Shown: one piece after another, positions 51,975-61,086 of the stretch
How the letters are laid out: the number at the start of each line of letters is the position of its first letter
How positions within the stretch are numbered: position 1 is the first letter of the stretch
From: Sutcliffiella horikoshii
Lineage (GTDB): Bacteria; Bacillota; Bacilli; Bacillales; Bacillaceae_I
Direction of reading: 5' to 3'
NCBI RefSeq assembly: GCF_021991925.1
Contig: NZ_RXZI01000002.1
Span: 744,001-808,000 of the forward strand
Length of the DNA: 64,000 nt
The notes under the pieces: generated by a model
Told to the model about the DNA's origin: nothing
The model's input: only the letters and a program-made list of their open reading frames with translations
Database searches by the model: none
Program-made: the position numbers and the translations under genes

Positions 51975-52206
51975 TCTGCAGTCTTTTTCGTAAGCTTTTG
52001 TGGTTTTTCGTACTTCTGTATCAATCGTTCTTTTCCATACTGTCGTGCTCTTTTCCCTATGTACTAAAACAACTACCTGCATATTTTCGATATATAAGCA
52101 GCAAAAAGTCCAATTGCCGACTTTTTGCTCGTGATTAGCAACAATTTTTTAAAAAAAGAGCTTTTCTGCATAAAAATTCTTTGCACCCAGAAAGGGGTCA
52201 CATATT

Positions 52207-52512
52207 ATGTACATTGTTCACTCTACATTCCAGGTTCCACCTGAAAAGGCTGATGAGGTTATTTCGATTTATCATAATCGTTCCAGATTGGTAGAGAAAG
52301 CGGCAGGATTTCAACGCTTTCTACTTCTGCAAAACGAAAAGAAAAGTGGAGAACTCACCGTTTTTATGGAGTGGGATTCCAAAGAAGATTTCCTTGCTTG
52401 GGTAAGCAGTGAAGATTATAAGCGCATCCATGAGCTTGAAAAGAAATATCCTGATCAAGAATTGGCTGCAATCATCCCAACCATCACTAGATATAAGGTG
52501 GTGTCCACATGA
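52207..52512 (+). CDS. ABM-domain monooxygenase, HmoA/HmoB (IsdG-like) type
   Basis: 101 residues of the antibiotic-biosynthesis-monooxygenase fold. The sequence VHSTFQVPPEKADEVISIYH, GFQRFLLLQNEKKSGELTVF and WDSKEDFLAWVSSEDYKRIH matches the Bacillus heme-degrading monooxygenase type. RBS AAAGGGG precedes ATG 52207. It is coupled to the next gene by an ATGA overlap. Heme breakdown to release iron is the known activity of related proteins; substrate not proven here. Confidence 0.8.
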   Translation: MYIVHSTFQVPPEKADEVISIYHNRSRLVEKAAGFQRFLLLQNEKKSGELTVFMEWDSKEDFLAWVSSEDYKRIHELEKKYPDQELAAIIPTITRYKVVST

Positions 52513-52931
52513 CAGACCTGATATTGACACCTACCGTCCAAAAAATAAAAGCGGATATTGGAGATTTAGATGTGACTCCTATCGTTAATAAAGTGGTGAG
52601 TACCATGTACCGGGACTTTCCTTACTTGGAGGAAAGGTTTGGAGCCAAAGGCAAGGAGAGAACAATTGAAGATAATTTTTACCATTTCCTATACCTCCAT
52701 ACAGCATACAAACTGAAGGACACGCAAACCTTTGTTGAATACACCTTATGGCTTAACAGTGTGCTCGTAAGCAGAGGTTTGAAAACGGACATGATCATTT
52801 ATAATTTCGAGAAAATCCAGGAAAGCATGCCAGGACTGTTGGATAGAGAAGTGGAAGAAAGTTTTCTAACCTATCTGAATGAAGGTATCCTTGCACTAAA
52901 GGAATATAAGCACCATAACGAGATCAAATAA
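52509..52931 (+). CDS. All-helical protein of unknown function, coupled to the HmoA-like gene
   Basis: 140 residues, starting inside the stop of the previous gene. The pattern YRDFPYLEERFGAKGKERTI, NFYHFLYLHTAYK, FVEYTLWLNSVLVSRG suggests a globin-like or cobalamin-domain-associated helical bundle with conserved His (DNFYHFLYLH). I cannot assign a family with certainty. Coupling to a heme monooxygenase makes a heme or oxygen sensor a possible guess. Confidence 0.7.
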   Translation: MTDLILTPTVQKIKADIGDLDVTPIVNKVVSTMYRDFPYLEERFGAKGKERTIEDNFYHFLYLHTAYKLKDTQTFVEYTLWLNSVLVSRGLKTDMIIYNFEKIQESMPGLLDREVEESFLTYLNEGILALKEYKHHNEIK

Positions 52932-52991
52932 GCGGAAAGGACAGTGTTGAGGGGAGAACACTGTCTTTCTTATGACTGGAGGTGCTTTGAT

Positions 52992-53195
52992 GTGAAAAGG
53001 TATAAGGTGTTCTTTTATGGGATTGGTATTGGTTTCCTTCTATGCACGCTTTATTCGCTTTCTATTTATTTTTCGGATCCAACATGGGGAGATCTAACCT
53101 CCCTAGCGTCTTTCATGGTGCTTTTCCCCACAACAATCCTATTGTCATTGATTATACAGGTTACGGTTCTATTACTTTCCAATAGAAAAAAATGA
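52992..53195 (+). CDS. Small two-helix membrane protein
   Basis: 67 residues from GTG 52992, chosen because GGAGGTG lies 7 bases upstream. Two hydrophobic helices (KVFFYGIGIGFLLCTLYSL; SFMVLFPTTILLSLIIQVTV) flank the loop FSDPTWGDLTS, and the tail is basic (NRKK). No family recognised. Confidence 0.65.
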   Translation: MKRYKVFFYGIGIGFLLCTLYSLSIYFSDPTWGDLTSLASFMVLFPTTILLSLIIQVTVLLLSNRKK

Positions 53196-53295
53196 CGGGG
53201 AAATTCACAGGATTGTCATGGGTACGTGGAAGGGATATGCATGAACTACTTTATAATAGAGGATATATTGTATGGCAAAGGATGGCTGATAGAAA

Positions 53296-53595
53296 ATGAC
53301 AAACTCTACAATGGGTAGGTTTCGTATGATGGGATTAATAGAAGGCGGTTCGTTGCTTGTCCTTCTTTTCATCGCAATGCCTTTGAAATATGGTTTTGAT
53401 ATCCCGCAAGCAGTAAGTGTCGTCGGGGCCTTACACGGCTTTTTGTTTATCACATATATTCTTTTCATTGCATATATCACGTTTAAAATAAGATGGTCTC
53501 TACTGTGGGCTGTAGGCGCTGTGGCGGTTGCGTTCATCCCGTTTGGCAATTTTGTATTTGACAACTATTTGAAGAAATCTTCTCTTGTAAACTGA
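53296..53595 (+). CDS. DUF3817 membrane protein (YdzA-like)
   Basis: 99 residues with three membrane helices. The signature FRMMGLIEGGSLLVLLFIAM and VVGALHGFLFITYILFI is that of DUF3817. The family has conserved Glu and His residues within membrane helices; function unknown. Own terminator overlaps the stop codon. Confidence 0.85.
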   Translation: MTNSTMGRFRMMGLIEGGSLLVLLFIAMPLKYGFDIPQAVSVVGALHGFLFITYILFIAYITFKIRWSLLWAVGAVAVAFIPFGNFVFDNYLKKSSLVN

Positions 53596-53623
53596 CTCCT
53601 CTGGATGGGAGTCAGTTTTTTTG
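53591..53623 (+). terminator. Intrinsic terminator of the DUF3817 gene
   Basis: ACTGACTCC at 53591-53599 pairs perfectly with GGAGTCAGT at 53608-53616, followed by seven T. The stop codon TGA is part of the stem. Confidence 0.93.
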
Positions 53624-53636
53624 AATGTGAGATTAA

Positions 53637-53674
53637 CCTGTTGCTTACCGTTTCAGGCGCTTCGCTTTGACGCC
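53637..53674. repeat. Fragment of the dispersed palindromic element
   Basis: CCTGTTGCTTACCGTTTCAG followed by GCGCTTCGCTT matches the left end of the core of other copies (TGTTGAT, TTCAGAGGCTTCGCTTTCC at 43013). The right half is missing. Confidence 0.6.
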
Positions 53675-53730
53675 ACTATTCGCTATAATAAATAGAATCT
53701 AGTTATCGTATAAAAGGAGTAGTTGCTTTC

Positions 53731-54870
53731 GTGAAGGTTGGTCGGGTATTATCGATCGTTGCATTTTTTTCATTGTATAATATTTTGATGTTTTATCTGG
53801 GGTGGAATGCGTTGATATGGGTAAAGGTAGCATTCTCATTCAAGCATGATGCTTTGTATTGGTTAGCCATCGTCATTTTTTCCTATGCTTATATTTTAGG
53901 AAGAATGGTAAAGTGGCTCTCCTCGCTATCCATCCTGGGTTCCATATGGTTTGGGTTCATCCAATATGGGTTGCTTTTGTTCCCGGTAGCTAACTTTGCT
54001 GTCTGGCTACTTGGTTTATCGGGAGTTGAAAATGAGATTGCTATTGTCTGGGTTGGGACAGTCACCGCTACCTTGCTTACTGGTATTTTTGCCTTTGGGT
54101 TATATAATGCTTATAGCCCGGTCATCAGAAAACACGAAGTGAGCATCCCGAAAAAGAATAAAGTGGAAAAACTTCATATAGCTGTAGCCTCAGATATGCA
54201 TTTTGGTAAGTTATCAGGTGTTGCTCATGCCAAAAGGCTTGTAAAAACGATAGAACATATTAAGCCCGATATCATTCTTTTGCCTGGAGATATCATTGAT
54301 GATGAGCCGGAGTATTTTCAAAAGAAGAATATGGGAGCTATCATGAAACAACTCCATGCTCCACTGGGCATTTATGGTGTCCTAGGGAACCATGAATACT
54401 ACGGAAGAGAAATCCCGGAGTTTCTAAATGAAATGAAGAAGGTGGATATCCGAATATTGATGGACGAGGTAATCAAGGTAGGGGACAGCTTTTATTTACT
54501 CGGAAGGAAAGATAAAACGGATTCACGGAGAAAGTCGTTCAAACAACTAATAAAAGAAGTGGAATTAGACAGCTCTATACCCCTGATTGCGATGGATCAC
54601 CAGCCTGCAGAGTTGAAGGAAGCACAGGAGAGTGGCGTGGACCTCATCGTATCCGGCCATACCCACCGAGGACAAATGGCACCCAACCACCTGATTACTA
54701 GCAGGCTTTTTGAATTGGATTGGGGCTATTTGAAAAAAGGTCAGTTGCATGCATTTGTTTCATCCGGTTTCGGCTTTTGGGGGCCACCCTTGCGTATAGG
54801 AAGCAGATCGGAAGTAATGCAAATCATCATAAAATTTGAAGAAAAAGAAGGGTTTTCAAATCATGGATAA
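53731..54870 (+). CDS. Membrane-bound metallophosphoesterase (YkuE/YaeI-like)
   Basis: 379 residues; GTG start with AAAAGGAG upstream. Four N-terminal membrane helices (to about residue 140) precede a calcineurin-like catalytic domain with all metal-binding motifs: [36 protein letters not shown] and SGHTHRGQ. The catalytic domain probably lies on the outer face. Related proteins act on lipid-type phosphates such as UDP-diacylglucosamine or lipoteichoic acid precursors. The stop overlaps the start of the helicase gene by 8 bases. Confidence 0.9.
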   Translation: MKVGRVLSIVAFFSLYNILMFYLGWNALIWVKVAFSFKHDALYWLAIVIFSYAYILGRMVKWLSSLSILGSIWFGFIQYGLLLFPVANFAVWLLGLSGVENEIAIVWVGTVTATLLTGIFAFGLYNAYSPVIRKHEVSIPKKNKVEKLHIAVASDMHFGKLSGVAHAKRLVKTIEHIKPDIILLPGDIIDDEPEYFQKKNMGAIMKQLHAPLGIYGVLGNHEYYGREIPEFLNEMKKVDIRILMDEVIKVGDSFYLLGRKDKTDSRRKSFKQLIKEVELDSSIPLIAMDHQPAELKEAQESGVDLIVSGHTHRGQMAPNHLITSRLFELDWGYLKKGQLHAFVSSGFGFWGPPLRIGSRSEVMQIIIKFEEKEGFSNHG

Positions 54871-56305
54871 AACTTTCCAGAAATTTATGCTTGGTGAAGA
54901 GATCATTAAGGCATTGACAAGTCTTAACTATATAGAGCCCACCAATGTTCAAAAAGAAGTAATCCCCATCGCACTGAAGAAAAGGGATATTATTGTAAAA
55001 TCACAGACAGGGACAGGGAAAACGGCTTCTTTTGCTGTCCCTCTTTGTGAGCTTGTCCAATGGGAGGAAAACAAGCCACAGGCTTTGGTGCTCACTCCAA
55101 CCAGGGAGCTTGCTGCCCAGGTGAAGGACGATATAACGAATATCGGCCGCTACAAGCGGGTCAAGGCCACCGCTATTTTTGGAAAGCAATCCTTTCATAA
55201 GCAAAAGCTTGAATTGAAGCAAAAGTCTCATATAGTGGTAGGTACACCTGGTCGAGTGCTGGACCATCTTGAAAAAGGTACGCTTGAGGTGGATAAACTG
55301 ATGTATCTTGTCATTGATGAAGCGGATGAGATGTTAAACATGGGGTTTATCGATCAAGTGGAGGCAATCATACAAAAGCTTCCAGCGAAAAGGGTAACCA
55401 TGTTATTTTCCGCGACCTTGCCGGATGACATCTCCCATTTATCCAAAGAATACATGACAGATCCTGCTTTCATAGATATAAAAGCCGAGGCTATTACATC
55501 ACATAGGATCAAGAATGTTGTGTATGAAGCAGAAGAAGAAAAGAAATTTGCCATATTGAAGGACATTACAGTAGTGGAAAATCCTGATAGCTGTATCATT
55601 TTCTGCGCAACACAAGAAGAAGTGGAAAGGGTTTTCCGTAAACTGCACCGTTCCGGTTATCCTTGTGGTAAATTGCATGGCGGCCTTGTCCAGGAAGACA
55701 GGTTTTCAGTGATGAATGCTTTCAAACGGGGAGAGTTCCGCTATCTTATCGCAACGGATGTGGCGTCAAGAGGAATAGATATTGAAGATATAAGTCTGGT
55801 TATAAACTATGATATCCCTTCCGACAAAGAGCGATATGTACACCGTATCGGCCGCACAGCGAGAGCCGGAAAATCAGGCAAGGCTATCACGTTAGTGACA
55901 GAGCGGGAAACAGCTCATCTGTTGGAAATCGAGCGTTTCATCGGTGCTAGATTTTCAAAAGCTGATGCGCCAAATCGGGAGCTTGTCGCAAAGTCTGAAA
56001 GGTCTTTTTTAGAAAAGATAGAGAATAGACCAACCAGGAAACAAGAAAGAGCCGCTAAATTGGAGCAGGATATCATGAAGCTCTATTTTAACGGCGGTAA
56101 GAAAAAGAAAATCAGAGCGGTGGACTTTGTAGGTACCATTTGCCAAATTGAGGGCCTGACATCAGAAGATATAGGGATCATATCCATTCAGGACAATCAA
56201 ACCTATGTGGATATTTTAAATGGAAAGGGTCCTGTGGTATTAAAAGAGATGAAGACCCGCACAATTAAAGGAAAACAGTTGAAGGTGCATGAGGCACGAC
56301 AATAA
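54863..56305 (+). CDS. dbpA: DbpA, 23S rRNA-specific DEAD-box RNA helicase (YxiN)
   Basis: 480 residues from ATG 54863, with GAAGGG upstream. Helicase motifs are the Q motif [22 protein letters not shown], Ia [32 protein letters not shown] and [12 protein letters not shown]. The C-terminal domain (about 405-480, [20 protein letters not shown]) matches the DbpA RNA-binding fold that recognises hairpin 92 of 23S rRNA, so the role is in 50S subunit assembly. Coupled to the phosphoesterase gene by overlap. Confidence 0.92.
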   Translation: MDKTFQKFMLGEEIIKALTSLNYIEPTNVQKEVIPIALKKRDIIVKSQTGTGKTASFAVPLCELVQWEENKPQALVLTPTRELAAQVKDDITNIGRYKRVKATAIFGKQSFHKQKLELKQKSHIVVGTPGRVLDHLEKGTLEVDKLMYLVIDEADEMLNMGFIDQVEAIIQKLPAKRVTMLFSATLPDDISHLSKEYMTDPAFIDIKAEAITSHRIKNVVYEAEEEKKFAILKDITVVENPDSCIIFCATQEEVERVFRKLHRSGYPCGKLHGGLVQEDRFSVMNAFKRGEFRYLIATDVASRGIDIEDISLVINYDIPSDKERYVHRIGRTARAGKSGKAITLVTERETAHLLEIERFIGARFSKADAPNRELVAKSERSFLEKIENRPTRKQERAAKLEQDIMKLYFNGGKKKKIRAVDFVGTICQIEGLTSEDIGIISIQDNQTYVDILNGKGPVVLKEMKTRTIKGKQLKVHEARQ

Positions 56306-56322
56306 AAAGTTGCTTTTCAATC

Positions 56323-56367
56323 AAAAAAGCTCGCCTATTTCCCTAATCGGAAAGGGCGAGCTTTTTA
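56323..56367 (+). terminator. Intrinsic terminator of dbpA
   Basis: AAAAAAGCTCGCC at 56323-56335 pairs with GGCGAGCTTTTT ending at 56366, with a partly paired loop (TTTCCC/GGAAA). T-run present. Confidence 0.9.
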
Positions 56368-56462
56368 ATTTTTACAGCTGTTGCTTGTAGCGACAATGTT
56401 CCGTCCCCTCAAGTTTTTTGGAGGTTTGCAACGGTTGGCTTCGAGATATGGCTAAAATAATG

Positions 56463-56530
56463 TTTTGGCAACTCGCCTTGTTTCGGCACGAACTCGGCAT
56501 ATTTCCGCGTCAACTCGCCTTTCACACCAG
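56463..56530 (+). repeat. About 21-base-period array of the TTGGCACGAACTC family
   Basis: AACTCG words start at 56470, 56491 and 56512, exactly 21 bases apart. They are preceded by TTTTGGCA, TTTCGGCACG and TTTCCGCGTC. A faint fourth unit (CCAGTACGAAGG) follows. The middle unit TCGGCACGAACTCGG nearly equals the unit at 9901. It sits between dbpA and the convergent YjiH gene; nothing else is seen in 56368-56573. Confidence 0.75.
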
Positions 56531-56573
56531 TACGAAGGTTTCCACCTAGCATCAAGGTCGCCCCACGTAGATC

Positions 56574-57968
56574 TTAGAAAAAGAACAAATGAGCCATAAG
56601 TGCTGCAACAGGCAATGTAATGATCGTTCGTTGCAGGAAGATGATAAAAAGTTCCCATATGGATAGCGGAATTTTGGATTTAATTAAAAGAATTCCGATC
56701 TCCGACATATATATTAACTGAGTCAATGACATTACAGCAATGACAAACCTGGTAAGCTCCGATTCAATCCCACTTCCGATGACTGCCGGAAGGAACATAT
56801 CTGCAAACCCCACAATCATGGCCGGTGCGGCAGCCTGGGCTTCAGGAATCTGCAAGAGTTGAAGGAAAGGGATGAATGGGTAAGATAGAATATTAAAGAC
56901 TTCTGTAAATTCCGCGACGACTAGGGCGATTGTCCCTAGGGCCATCACAAGTGGAATAAGTGCCATCCAAATATCAACTACATTGAAAACCCCTTTTTTC
57001 ACTACTTGCTTTGCGCTTTTTACTTGTCCCGCTTTATCGACAGCCTGCTGTAGTCCCCATTGGAAACTCGACACTCCGCTTGGAACTTTTTCATCGATTT
57101 TTTGTCCAACAGGCTCATAATAAGTATTCTTTTTGCGGGAGAGCGGCGGTATTCTAGGGCAGATGACTGCCGCAATGATTCCAGTTACCACTACTGTAAA
57201 GTAAAAAGGTACAAACATATGATCAATCCCAATAAACTTGGCTATGACCAAACTGAAGGCAATCGAAGCAATGGAGAAGTTGGTGGCAACAACAGCCGCT
57301 TCCCTTTTCGTATAATAGCCGGATTCATATTGCTGTGTGGTCAACAGAACCCCGACAGTCCCACTTCCCATCCATGAGGCCATGGCATCAATGGAGGAAC
57401 GTCCCGGAAGTTTGAAGAGAGGATGCATGACTTTTCTGACAAGCGTTCCAATGAAATCCATTAAACCGAACTCTAAGAGGAGTGGCATGAAGAGACTTGC
57501 AAATAGAAACCACACCGTCAGAACAGGGATAAGGTCATATAGAACAATGACACCCGTAAATTCGGATGTGATAAAACCAGGGCCAATTTCTGTTAACGTC
57601 ATTACAGCAAATGCGGCTCCTAATACACGCAGTGCAAGCCATATTGCGCCTACGTTCAGTAAGGAGTCAAGAAAACCATCTTTTTTCAGGAATGGTACGG
57701 GAATGACTTTCACTAGTAAACTGCTAATTGCGGAAACTACTAGAACGACTGTCATGAAGGTGGGAATCGCCCCACCAAAGGTAGTCAATACCCAGTCCGC
57801 CATGATGCCAAGCCCAATGGTCACATTTCCATTAAAAGATACCGGTATCAGGAAAAGAAGTATTCCAATAAAAGAAGGAATGGCAAATTTCAGGACTTGG
57901 GAAGTCGAATAGGTAGGTGCCCCTGTTTCCTTGGGGTAAGACGTTTGTTTGGCAGATTGTGTACTCAT
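56574..57968 (-). CDS. YjiH family membrane protein (nucleoside-recognition/GATE domain)
   Basis: 464 residues, about ten membrane helices. The nucleoside recognition (GATE) pattern is visible as ASWMGSGTVGVLLTTQQYES, and again near the C-terminus (PAMIVGFADMFLPAVIGSGI). This matches the YjiH family, related to nucleoside or spore-maturation transporters. N-terminal 25 residues are polar (KQTSYPKETGAPTYSTS). Single gene with ATG 57968. Transport substrate unknown. Confidence 0.82.
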   Translation of the reverse strand: MSTQSAKQTSYPKETGAPTYSTSQVLKFAIPSFIGILLFLIPVSFNGNVTIGLGIMADWVLTTFGGAIPTFMTVVLVVSAISSLLVKVIPVPFLKKDGFLDSLLNVGAIWLALRVLGAAFAVMTLTEIGPGFITSEFTGVIVLYDLIPVLTVWFLFASLFMPLLLEFGLMDFIGTLVRKVMHPLFKLPGRSSIDAMASWMGSGTVGVLLTTQQYESGYYTKREAAVVATNFSIASIAFSLVIAKFIGIDHMFVPFYFTVVVTGIIAAVICPRIPPLSRKKNTYYEPVGQKIDEKVPSGVSSFQWGLQQAVDKAGQVKSAKQVVKKGVFNVVDIWMALIPLVMALGTIALVVAEFTEVFNILSYPFIPFLQLLQIPEAQAAAPAMIVGFADMFLPAVIGSGIESELTRFVIAVMSLTQLIYMSEIGILLIKSKIPLSIWELFIIFLQRTIITLPVAALMAHLFFF

Positions 57969-58120
57969 AGGCTTTGTCCCCTTTAAAATGATTAAAATGA
58001 TAGATTATAATATTAATAAAAATAACATTTTACGTATTTTTATACAACCCTGAAAAAGAAGTAACTAGATTTATCTTTCATTTTGGTCCCTACTCCGGAC
58101 TTTATGTGGGGCGCTGTCAT

Positions 58121-58738
58121 ATGCTAGAACATGATGACTGGAAAATAATGCGGCCGAATGTGGTGGTAAGTGATGTAAAGGCGGAATGGTTTATGGGTGA
58201 TAACTCCAAACAATTGATAGGTGCTTGGACACAAGCGTTAGGAACGGTGGTTGTAGCGATCGGCAGTACCCCTTCCCTTCCCATCCATACAAGTGGTAGA
58301 AGAGGGCTTGGTGTAATTGGAAATGTTCTTCAAGCTACAGGAAACGGACTTGAAGCGGAATCACAAAGAAAACTGACTTACGGAAAGCTAGGAAACATCA
58401 TTCAAGCAACTGGGAATATAACAGTCACTACAGGTCTTGCAATTGATTTTCCTACTGACACAGGGGAAAGGTTAGTGATAAGTGGTGATCTCATTCAAGC
58501 ACTGGGGGCGGTAACGGCTCTTGGAAGCGCAAATCGGTCCTATGTGGTTATTGGGAATAGCCTTCAGGCGATTGGTAACTCTTTGCAGGCTTTTGGAGGA
58601 GTGCGTATTTTAAAAGAAAACGCACATACAATGTGGCAGCCGGGGGACGGTAATGAATTCCTAATTGCTAAAGGTAGCTGGATTCAAGCATTCGGTGCCA
58701 TCCTATTGGCGATAGGTTTAACATCAGAATGGACATAG
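58121..58738 (+). CDS. Repetitive glycine/QA-rich protein (DUF6944-like)
   Basis: 205 residues from ATG 58121 (a GTG at 58106 is also in frame). After a 25-residue N-terminus it consists of about six units of 25-35 residues with the consensus h-x-x-GN-x-hQA-hGN-x-h-x-AhG: QLIGAWTQALGTVVVAIG, GVIGNVLQATGNGLEAE, KLGNIIQATGNITVTTG, VISGDLIQALGAVTALG, VIGNSLQAIGNSLQAFGG and KGSWIQAFGAILLAIG. Small-residue spacing suggests packed hydrophobic hairpins, like glycine-zipper proteins. I believe such proteins are catalogued as DUF6944. No signal peptide; function unknown. Confidence 0.75.
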   Translation: MLEHDDWKIMRPNVVVSDVKAEWFMGDNSKQLIGAWTQALGTVVVAIGSTPSLPIHTSGRRGLGVIGNVLQATGNGLEAESQRKLTYGKLGNIIQATGNITVTTGLAIDFPTDTGERLVISGDLIQALGAVTALGSANRSYVVIGNSLQAIGNSLQAFGGVRILKENAHTMWQPGDGNEFLIAKGSWIQAFGAILLAIGLTSEWT

Positions 58739-58803
58739 TAATTCCCCGATCCTTTTTTACATCATTTGGACCGGGGAATTTTCATATTCTTATACTTTCA
58801 CTG

Positions 58804-59778
58804 TTACACGCCAATGCTTTCTGCGATATTGGTTTGTCGCAAATAGTCGGCCAAAAGCTGTGGAGTTGTCAAATAGAGGAGCCCATTTCCTTCCAAGCTT
58901 TTTGGATAACCAAGGGGAATGGTTCTTTTAATTAGTTGGGCATAAAGCTCAGGCTCAGAGAGTACGCGTCCAAACTCCTTTTCTGTAAGCTTCTTTATTA
59001 AGGCGAGCGCTCCAGCAACATGTGGGGCTGACATGGATGTACCACTGAAAACGGCATATCTTCCTCCTGGTATAGTGGAAATGATTTTCTCACCAGGCGC
59101 GACAAGATCAATTTCGTTATTCGAGTTAGTAAAGTAAGAGGATTTACGTTGAAGATTGATAGAACCGACAGAGATTACTTCTGTATAGGCTGCAGGATAG
59201 GAAAATTCTTCTGTATGTTGATCTCCATCTCCCTCATTGCCGGCAGCGCATACGACGAGAATGTTATTAGAAATGGCTGCTTTGATTGCATCGTGAAGTT
59301 CCGTTACATCGATAGGTCCGCCGAGCGACATAGAGATAATATCTACATTTTGAGAGGCGGCATAATTGATTGCGTTGATAATCCATTCATATTCGCCTGA
59401 TCCATTTTTGCCTCCAAGCGCCTTGAGAATGAGTAGCTTTGCTTCCGGGGCTACCCCAATAACACCTGAGCCCGGATTTATTGCAGCAATCGTGCCTGCA
59501 ACGTGGGTTCCATGCCCATTATAATCGGTAAAGTTTTCTGGATCGCCATTATCGTCATCTGTAAAGTTTCTTCCCCCGATAATTCTGCCTTCAAGATCAG
59601 GGTGCTGGGCATCACAGCCAGTGTCAATGACGGCTACCACCATATCTTCCCCTTTATATCCAGCCTGCCAAATTGCCGGGGCTTGGATTAGTTCAATGCC
59701 TTCAGGGATTTGATGAGTTTCAAATAGCTGGTTTTCCAGTTTATAAGGAATTAAATGGACCAACTTCTCTTTTTGCAT
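58804..59778 (-). CDS. ispA: Intracellular subtilisin-type serine protease
   Basis: 324 residues from ATG 59778, with AGGAGG 9 bases upstream. The catalytic triad is Asp in VIDTGCDAQHP, His in NGHGTHVAGT and Ser in GTSMSAPHVAG. There is no signal peptide. The N-terminal extension holds LIPYKLENQL, the LIPY-type inhibitory motif of intracellular subtilisins, which must be removed for activity. It degrades cytoplasmic proteins, mainly in stationary phase. In the IspA size range; no partner genes. Confidence 0.92.
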   Translation of the reverse strand: MQKEKLVHLIPYKLENQLFETHQIPEGIELIQAPAIWQAGYKGEDMVVAVIDTGCDAQHPDLEGRIIGGRNFTDDDNGDPENFTDYNGHGTHVAGTIAAINPGSGVIGVAPEAKLLILKALGGKNGSGEYEWIINAINYAASQNVDIISMSLGGPIDVTELHDAIKAAISNNILVVCAAGNEGDGDQHTEEFSYPAAYTEVISVGSINLQRKSSYFTNSNNEIDLVAPGEKIISTIPGGRYAVFSGTSMSAPHVAGALALIKKLTEKEFGRVLSEPELYAQLIKRTIPLGYPKSLEGNGLLYLTTPQLLADYLRQTNIAESIGV

Positions 59779-60053
59779 ACAAAAACGCCTCCTAATCATT
59801 ATTTTCAAACAGTGTGAAAAAGAAAGAAGGTGTTGCGTGTTAAAGTGTAGCTTTCAGAAGATTCTATCAATAAATGGATAGAATTTCAAGAGGATAATAG
59901 ACTATGTGCTGGTTATGGATGTTGCAGATGCAGGGAATTCCACTCAGTCCTATTCCCACTAAGCCCCAAGTCTTATCTCAAAATATGGCTAAGGCTCATT
60001 ATACGAAACCTTTTAGGAAGGTAAGATAAAAACATAGAAGGGAGGAACAAAAT
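59779..60053 (+). promoter_or_regulatory. Upstream region of the lia operon with a possible LiaR site
   Basis: 275 bases without a gene. AGTCTTA at 59969-59975 is inverted with one mismatch as TAAGGCT at 59990-59996, centred two helical turns apart, followed by CATTATAC (59997-60004) as a possible -10. This fits an activator site for LiaR ahead of liaI, by position only. Confidence 0.4.
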
Positions 60054-60401
60054 ATGAAAAAATTTGGATTGTTTTTAGTAGGTGTCATCGCATTCTTTGT
60101 TTTGCTTGCCAACATAGGTCCACTATTAGGCTTGGCTGTCAGTTTGGTGGTCACCTACTATGCAGTAAAAGAATTCATTCGTACAGATTCAACGGGTACG
60201 AAATTCCTATGGGGATTCATCGCTTTCATCGCCATTGCTTTTTCCATCGCCAATGTCCCTGCAGTCCTAGCGGTTGTAGCAGCGTACATCTTATATGTCG
60301 TTTATAAAAATTGGAACAAAGAAAAAGAAAGTAATGACATCATTGAAGCAGGAGACCCATTCACGAACTTTGAAAGACAATGGAATTCTTTAAACAAATA
60401 A
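60054..60401 (+). CDS. liaI: LiaI-like small membrane protein (Lmo0954 family)
   Basis: 115 residues with three to four hydrophobic segments (LFLVGVIAFFVLLANIGPLL; FLWGFIAFIAIAFSIANV) and a cytoplasmic acidic tail. RBS GGGAGGA precedes the ATG. It lies 20 bases upstream of the PspA-like gene. In Bacillus LiaI anchors LiaH at the membrane under envelope stress; the sequence is closer to the Listeria Lmo0954-type protein, but the position is equivalent. Confidence 0.8.
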   Translation: MKKFGLFLVGVIAFFVLLANIGPLLGLAVSLVVTYYAVKEFIRTDSTGTKFLWGFIAFIAIAFSIANVPAVLAVVAAYILYVVYKNWNKEKESNDIIEAGDPFTNFERQWNSLNK

Positions 60402-60421
60402 CCAGTTAGGAGAGATGAACA

Positions 60422-61075
60422 GTGACAAATTTATTTTCAAGAATCAGACAAACGATATCTGCAGATTTCCATGAGGTATTAGATAAAAAGGAACAGAAAA
60501 ATCCGATAGCGATGCTGAATCAATATTTGCGGGACTGTGAAAGAGAAGTAGAAAAAGTACGTAAACTAGTGGAGAGGCAGAACTTACTTAAAGAAGAGTT
60601 TGTGCGCGAGTACCACCAGGCAAGCAACTTTGCTGAGAAGCGTAAAACCCAGGCTGCTATCGCAGAGAAAGCAGGAGAGGCGGAATTGCTCGAGTTTGCA
60701 AACCGCGAATATCAGCAATACCAAGATCGAGCTGCCAATTTAAAAGTATCTTTAGAAAAAGTTACAGAGGACTTATCGAACCTTGAGCAGAAGTACGAAG
60801 AAATGAAGCATCGTTTGAAGGATATGTATATTAAACGGATGGAATTGATGGGAAGGGAAAATGTAGCTCGTGCCACTCATCGTATGAATCAGGTGGTGGA
60901 TTCAAGCAAAGGGGAGCATTCCTACACAAAATTCAATGAAATGGAAAGTTATTTAGACCGTTTGGAGCATCAAGTGAACTCAGCTTATCACCGCAATACC
61001 ATTGATGCCCGCATTGCGGTACTTGAAAAAGAAATGAGTCAAACAGAGGAAAAAACGCATTCTCTTTCTCAGTAA
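60422..61075 (+). CDS. liaH: LiaH, PspA/IM30 family phage-shock protein
   Basis: 217 residues; GTG start with GGAGAG upstream. Coiled coil throughout; opens FSRIRQTISADFHEVLDKKE and has the family stretch NPIAMLNQYLRDCEREVEKV. PspA-type proteins form large rings that support damaged membranes. Strong expression under antibiotics acting on lipid II is known for B. subtilis LiaH. It ends just before a strong terminator, so most transcripts should stop after liaI-liaH. Confidence 0.93.
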   Translation: MTNLFSRIRQTISADFHEVLDKKEQKNPIAMLNQYLRDCEREVEKVRKLVERQNLLKEEFVREYHQASNFAEKRKTQAAIAEKAGEAELLEFANREYQQYQDRAANLKVSLEKVTEDLSNLEQKYEEMKHRLKDMYIKRMELMGRENVARATHRMNQVVDSSKGEHSYTKFNEMESYLDRLEHQVNSAYHRNTIDARIAVLEKEMSQTEEKTHSLSQ

Positions 61076-61086
61076 AAACTGCTATT

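Noticed and set aside
57337-57912. 191-codon plus-strand frame opposite the YjiH gene
   Set aside because: Antisense shadow; composition mirrors the membrane protein codons on the other strand.
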